Below, one piece after another: positions 59,401 through 64,000 of a DNA stretch of 64,000 nucleotides (position 1 is its first letter; each line of letters begins with the position of its first letter). The DNA is taken from contig NC_134838.1 in NCBI RefSeq assembly GCF_965363235.1, forward strand, positions 12,184,441 through 12,248,440. Reading direction: 5' to 3'. The notes beneath the pieces are model-generated. The model saw only the letters and a list, made by a program, of their open reading frames with translations, did not search any database and was not told where the DNA came from. Source of the DNA: Mytilus galloprovincialis (Eukaryota > Mollusca > Bivalvia > Mytilida > Mytilidae). Both the position numbers and the translations under genes were made by a program.

Positions 59401-61282
59401 TGCATATGGGCAAGTTGGTGTCGAAAAATTTGTCACTGAGATTGGAATTATCTTAGAATTCCATATTGCTAGGTAATCAGTTAAGGTATAAAATTACCAT
59501 CATTGATCAGCTTTGAATCCTTACCTATCATTATACAACCAGGCAAGGAATTCTTTAGATTTGTAGTAAGAAGCTGGTCCTTGACCATCGGCCAGATCTG
59601 CCCATAATATCTCTGGTTTGTATCTGTTCACAAGTTCATACAGTTCAGGTAAAGCCTTTGACTGCCAAGAAACAAAAATGATTTACAATTCGATGAATAT
59701 ATAAAATTTCTTGTAGATGTACACTGACTATTGAACTACAGTTGGGGGTTCACATGTATGGACTAACAACCTTTAATGAACTAAATTACAAATGAACTAT
59801 AAGAATAAGACTAAACTTCACAGGATACTAAAGTTCTACGTGATAATTTCATGATTAATATTTTAAGTTTGTTTTTGTGTTGTAAACTATTTGGTGATGA
59901 CAGTTTCTAGTTTTGGGGATATTTAGGGCTTTTAATATTTTGTATAGACCCTTGTTTATTGTTGGTTACTGTATGTTGACCTTTAGATGTCCTTTTATGG
60001 TCTTCATGCTGTCACAATGACGTACATCACATTTCTCCTCATTCAAAAGATTTATGGAGATGACTATATTAGGACTACAAAACTTACCAATACAAAGCTT
60101 TGTGTAGTGAAGTTGTTCGCCTTATCTTTCATATACAAGGGATGAAGCCATTCGGATATACAGTAGTATGTACCGAACTTAAGATCTGTTTTGTTCCTTA
60201 TAGCATTAGCTAGGTCTCCTAAAATGATTCTACAGTTCATATCAAACTAAAATATATAAATGCTAATTAGTATAATAAAAATAGTGGAAATTTTAGTGAA
60301 TAGCTCACATTCAGTTTTGATTGATTGATTGATTGTTGGTTGCTTATCTTTCATATACAAGGGATGAAGCCATTCGGATATACAGTAGTATGTACCGAAC
60401 TTAAGATCTGTTTTGTTCCTTATAGCATTAGCTAGGTCTCCTAAAATGATTCTACAGTTCATATCAAACTAAAATATATAAATGCTAATTAGTATAATAA
60501 AAATAGTGGAAATTTTAGTGAATAGCTCACATTCAGTTTTGATTGATTGATTGATTGTTGGTTGCTTAACGTCCAGTGGCAAATATTTCATGCATATTCA
60601 GGACGAGAACAAGTTCACAATAAATACAATAGGTAGGTTGTTGTAATAGAGGCCATCTAGGATGATGGTCAGGGAAATTTGGACTGCCACTGGAAAATGA
60701 GGGTATATTGGATAGGGACAGAAATTTTGCCTTGCAACAGGCCACCTACGGACCCCTCAAAGAGTTGTTGCAAGGGTTCTTAACGTGCAAAGAGCGTGGC
60801 ACTCTCTTTACACGAGGCATCGGATTTAACGTCCCCTTCTGACGGACGTGACTGCGAACTTGATACATCCCGCACAGCCAAACGGACGCCCCACTTCAGC
60901 AAGCGTTTTACTGCCGGTCGGGAGAAGACCAAGTGACCATATTTCTATACCCCAGTCACCCTTGGAGCCATTCAGTTTTGATATGCAACATGTACATTGC
61001 CAACACATTTTCTAGTTATCAGCCATACAGACGACCTTCCATATATCTTATTCTCTCATAGGCTTAACTGTAATAAAGATAATTCAGACTGTTTTAATCA
61101 TTTTTGTTTGTAATAGGGAATATTGGAAACAATATTAATTCAGTAGCAATTCATCATTAGCATATATGTACTTACCAACAAGGTCCCTATTAGGTCCTAC
61201 TGCTTTTGCATTCCAGTTGAAAGAATGACTAGATGGCCAGTTTGGAAAGCCTTCACCGTGTTTACTGGTCAGGACAACATAT
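53495..61282 (-). CDS. FUCA: alpha-L-fucosidase (GH29), last seven exons
   Basis: GH29 alpha-L-fucosidases are usually lysosomal or secreted and remove alpha-linked fucose from glycoconjugates. Exons on the minus strand, in order: 61282-61176, 60218-60088, 59661-59525, 58763-58666, 58170-58038, 57625-57455, 53756-53495, all with GT/AG borders and compatible phases. They encode 345 residues plus stop; whole family members have about 460, so roughly the first 110-120 (signal peptide and start of the barrel) are missing, presumably beyond the window. Family blocks: [40 protein letters not shown] (the Asp is the expected nucleophile), [56 protein letters not shown] and the C-terminal beta domain ending MFKLTNIAN. 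Two oddities: HHEGF of the family is HGEGF, and the WSDGEW-type block is [10 protein letters not shown]. Part of the second exon is duplicated upstream. Confidence 0.93.
54167..56932. mobile_element. candidate 2.8-kb DNA transposon in the last fucosidase intron
   Basis: TTAAAGGGAAACTTCGCAAA at 54167 and the complement of TTAAAGGGATAATTCGCGA at about 56932 form inverted ends. Diverged pairing continues inward (TATTATGTTTAT, AAGTTTTATTCTG). Interior frames are AT-rich and unrecognised. The ends are real but far apart, so two separate short elements are an alternative. Confidence 0.45.
58350..58482 (+). repeat. fragment of the 'ATGCCCCACCTAC' repeat
   Basis: TTCCCTATAGTATGATCTTT to GGGGCATCCGTATACTTTGG, ACACATTCTTGTTTC matches the 3' part of the copies at 3681-4446 and 5295-5570. 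It lies in a fucosidase intron. Confidence 0.8.
60121..60564. repeat. 222-bp tandem duplication covering part of a fucosidase exon
   Basis: 60121-60342 and 60343-60564 are nearly identical. Each contains the 5' part of the fucosidase exon with its 3' splice site (exon start at 60218, duplicate at 60440). The duplicate has no splice donor: after ...YMKDK its frame continues into [11 protein letters not shown] and intron sequence. The junction lies at a GATT microsatellite next to GGTTGCTTA, where another repeat begins. Confidence 0.93.
60565..61015. repeat. bivalve GGTTGCTTAACGTCCAGTGG repeat
   Basis: It begins GTTGCTTAACGTCCAGTGGC, AAATATTTCATGCATATTCA, and ends with a TTTCTATACCCCAGTCACCC block. 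Internal CGAGGCATCGGATTTAACGT recurs in worn form at 51460-51480. The minus-strand frame at 60826-61008 is a by-product. It lies in the fucosidase intron after exon 61282-61176. Confidence 0.7.
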
Positions 61283-62470
61283 CTAAAACATAGTTCAAAT
61301 GCATTTGAAAACATGTTTCTTCTAGGAAAGACATAACATGAAATATACGGTCACAAAGAATTAATGTTGCTATAGAAATTGTGATTGTAAAATGTATATA
61401 TATATATACATTGTAAAAGATGTCAAAAGATCGGAAATTTAATACTCAGATACTCGCCACTCGGTCAGGATACTCGCAAGTACTAGTACTCGGATAAATC
61501 TTGAACGTCTAGTGAAAATTTATAATTTAATGTTGGGATGTGGTATTTTGATTATTACCTTTCATAAACTTAATTATCATATGAGGACTGTATGACTACA
61601 TAATTAATGTATATACTACTATATTGACTTTTGATGAGGTTGATACATTATGATTTATCAATCCAAGAGATATGACATTCACCAGGGCCAATGTCTGGAA
61701 TAGGTCACTATACTCCATAATATATGAAAAGGGTGAGAAATTTAGATTTAAATAATATATCATTAAGTTGATATTATCACTTGCTTGATTACATGTATAT
61801 CATTTATCATAAGTACAAAAAAATGTATCTGAAACTAATCAGATGTCAGTATTTATTTTTGATGGGGTTAAAATACAGTCGTAAATGCATCAGTTACTTG
61901 TCAAACCCATAAATCTCTATTTATTCCAATCATGTGGTATTTCCACTGATGCTAGTTATAGATCTATGCTATAAATCCGACTATTTTGACATTTGCAGCT
62001 ACAGGTACATGTAGTTAACATTTAAAGGTTTGTATGTATACATGAAACATGATAAACAATTATTTAATGAAATTCCATAGGCATAGGGAATGGCTTTGAA
62101 CTTTTCCTGACCAAACATATTTTATTGACTATTGAAATTTCTTCATACTGAAAGATATAAAAGATTCAGGGGAAAATAAAGGAAAATGTTTAAGATGTGA
62201 CAGATTTATTGGAAAAGTTAAGTGTGATTGTGACAATTGCGTTGCTTCTAAATATAAACAAGCAAATAAAATTGTAGACCATTTGAAGTGTTGTTGTCAA
62301 TATGGAGTATTTATATCAAAAGTACCAGAAAATGAAAATATTCAAATATTAGCTATAAAAGGTCTGTTTTTAGTTAATTGATATTTGACAAGTTATATAT
62401 TTTTTATAAACAAAATTTATATATGAAAGGGGTGGAGTACTTGATGTCTCAGTTCAAAATGCTCACTCCT
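61283..62470. other. fucosidase intron or upstream sequence
   Basis: No further fucosidase exon is recognised. At 62136-62381 (plus) an 82-codon frame without ATG carries CLRCDRF, CDCDNC and LKCCCQYG, an unusual density of cysteines with no family that I recognise. Confidence 0.4.
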
Positions 62471-62471
62471 A

Positions 62472-64000
62472 TCAAAACTAGAGGCTCTAAAGAGCCTGTG
62501 TCGCTCACCTTGGTCTATGTGCATATTAAACAAAGGACACAAATGGATTCATGACAAAATTGTATTTTGGTGATGGTGATGTGTTTGAAGTTCTTTCTTT
62601 ACTGAACGATTTTGCTTCTTACAATTATATCTATAATGAACTTTGCCCATTAGTAACAGAGAACTATATTTGGTAAAAATTTACATAAATTTACCAAATT
62701 AATGAAAATTGTTAAAAATTGACTATAAAGGGCAATAACTCCTTAAAGGGTCAACTGACCATTTTGGTCATGTTGACTTATTTGTAGATCTTACTTTGCT
62801 GAACATTATTGCTGTTTACAATTTATCTCTATCTATAATAATATTCAAGATAATAACCAAAAACAGCAAAATTTCCTCAAAATTTCCAACTCAGGGGCAG
62901 CAACCCAACAACCGATTGACCGATTCATCTGAAAATTTCAGGGCAGATAGATCTTGACCTGATAAACATTTTTATTCCATGTCAGATTTCCTCAAAATGC
63001 TTTGGTTTTTGAGTTATAAGCCAAAAACTGCATTTTACCCCTATGTTCTATTTTTAGCGGTGGCGGCCATCTTGGTTGGTTGACCAGGTCATGCCACACA
63101 TTTTTTAAACTAGATACCCCAAAGATGATTGTGGCCAAGTTTGGATTAATTTGGCCCAGTAGTTTCAGAGGAGAAGATTTTTGTAAAAGATTACTTTAAT
63201 TTACGAAAAATGGTTAAAAATTGACTATAAAGGGCAATAACTCCTAAACGGGTCAACTGACCATTTTGGTCATGTTGACTTATTTGTAGATCTTACTTTG
63301 CTGAACATTATTGCTGTTTACAGTTTATCTCTATCTATAATAATATTCAAGATAATAACCAAAAACAGCAAAATTTCCTCAAAATTACCAATTCAGGGGC
63401 AGCAACCCAACAACCGATTGACCGATTCATCTGAAAATTTCAGGGCAGATAGATCTTGACCTGATAAACATTTTTATCCCATGTCAGATTTCCTCAAAAT
63501 GCTTTGGTTTTTGAGTTATAAGCCAAAAACTGCATTTTACCCCTTTGTTCTATTTTTAGCCGTGGCGGCCATCTTGGTTGGTTGACCAATTCATGCCACA
63601 CATTTTTTAAACTAGATACCCCAAAGATGATTGTGGCCAAGTTTGGATTAATTTGGCCCAGTAGTTTCAGAGGAGAAGATTTTTGTAAAAGATTACTTTA
63701 ATTAACGAAAAATGGTTAAAAATTGACTATAAAGGGCAATAACTCCTAAACGGGTCAACTGACCATTTTGGTCATGTTGACTTATTTGTAGATCTTACTT
63801 TGCTGAACATTATTGCTGTTTACAGTTTACCTCTATCTATAATAATATTCAAGATAATAACCAAAAACAGCAAAATTTCCTCAAAATTACCAATTCAGGG
63901 GCAGCAACCCAACAACCGATTGACCGATTCATCTGAAAATTTCAGGGCAGATAGATCTTGACCTGATAAACATTTTTACCCCATGTCAGATTTGCTCTAA
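62472..64000 (+). repeat. AGAGGCTCTAAAGAGCCT repeat with ~501-bp tandem units, runs off the end
   Basis: It starts CTAGAGGCTCTAAAGAGCCT as at 49866. The internal segment from TTGACTATAAAGGGCAATAA to the GTAAAAGATTACTTTAAT junction is repeated at about 62721, 63223 and 63724, a period of 501-502 bases. Each unit contains GTGGCGGCCATCTTGGTTGG. The element is incomplete here. Non-coding. Confidence 0.9.

Noticed and set aside
1-64000. tRNA, rRNA or snRNA genes
   Set aside because: I found no cloverleaf with A and B boxes and no rRNA or snRNA core motif on either strand by eye; a covariance-model scan would be decisive.

Overview
The window is nuclear DNA of a bivalve mollusc, very probably a mussel (Mytilus-like). 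The reasons are AT-rich sequence, short exons separated by long introns, animal-type splice sites, and a dense set of interspersed repeats that I recognise from mussel genomes (the SINE-like repeat carrying 'GATTGCCAATGAGACAACT' and 'CAGGCTCCTGACTTGGGAC', and the 'ATGCCCCACCTAC' repeat). The species call is inference; no marker gene is present.

Layout. (1) 1-2320: repeat-rich upstream DNA with a degenerate AAATC-type satellite. (2) 2323-21287, plus strand: a complete 18-exon COG6 gene (Golgi tethering complex subunit, 639 aa). Its introns hold a LINE 3' fragment, several MITEs, nested DNA transposons and two minisatellites. One minisatellite is built from the 3' end of exon 7 with its splice donor, repeated about 22 times. 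(3) 21288-25700: COG6 3' flank and repeats. (4) 25773-26648 and 34464-35339, both minus strand: two intact, intronless CDC25-type phosphatase genes, 8.7 kb apart, with conserved upstream and downstream flanks. Between them lies a Ty3/gypsy LTR element (28794-32756) with apparently identical LTRs. (5) 36083-53000: no recognisable host gene, but a mosaic of non-autonomous elements: a hairpin-ended repeat with a GGC expansion, a 1.67-kb fold-back element, nested elements with CAG...CTG ends and 5-bp target duplications, a palindromic MITE and a Helitron-like element. (6) 53495-61282, minus strand: the last seven exons of an alpha-L-fucosidase (GH29); its 5' exons lie beyond the window or were not recognised. 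An upstream partial duplication of one exon sits in its intron. (7) 62472-64000: a large bivalve repeat with about 501-bp internal tandem units, running off the end.

The three host gene families are functionally unrelated (Golgi trafficking, cell-cycle phosphatase, glycan degradation); nothing indicates a pathway cluster. The most notable host-gene observations are the exon-7 splice-donor array, the paired intronless CDC25 genes, and the duplicated exon and altered substrate-binding motifs of the fucosidase.
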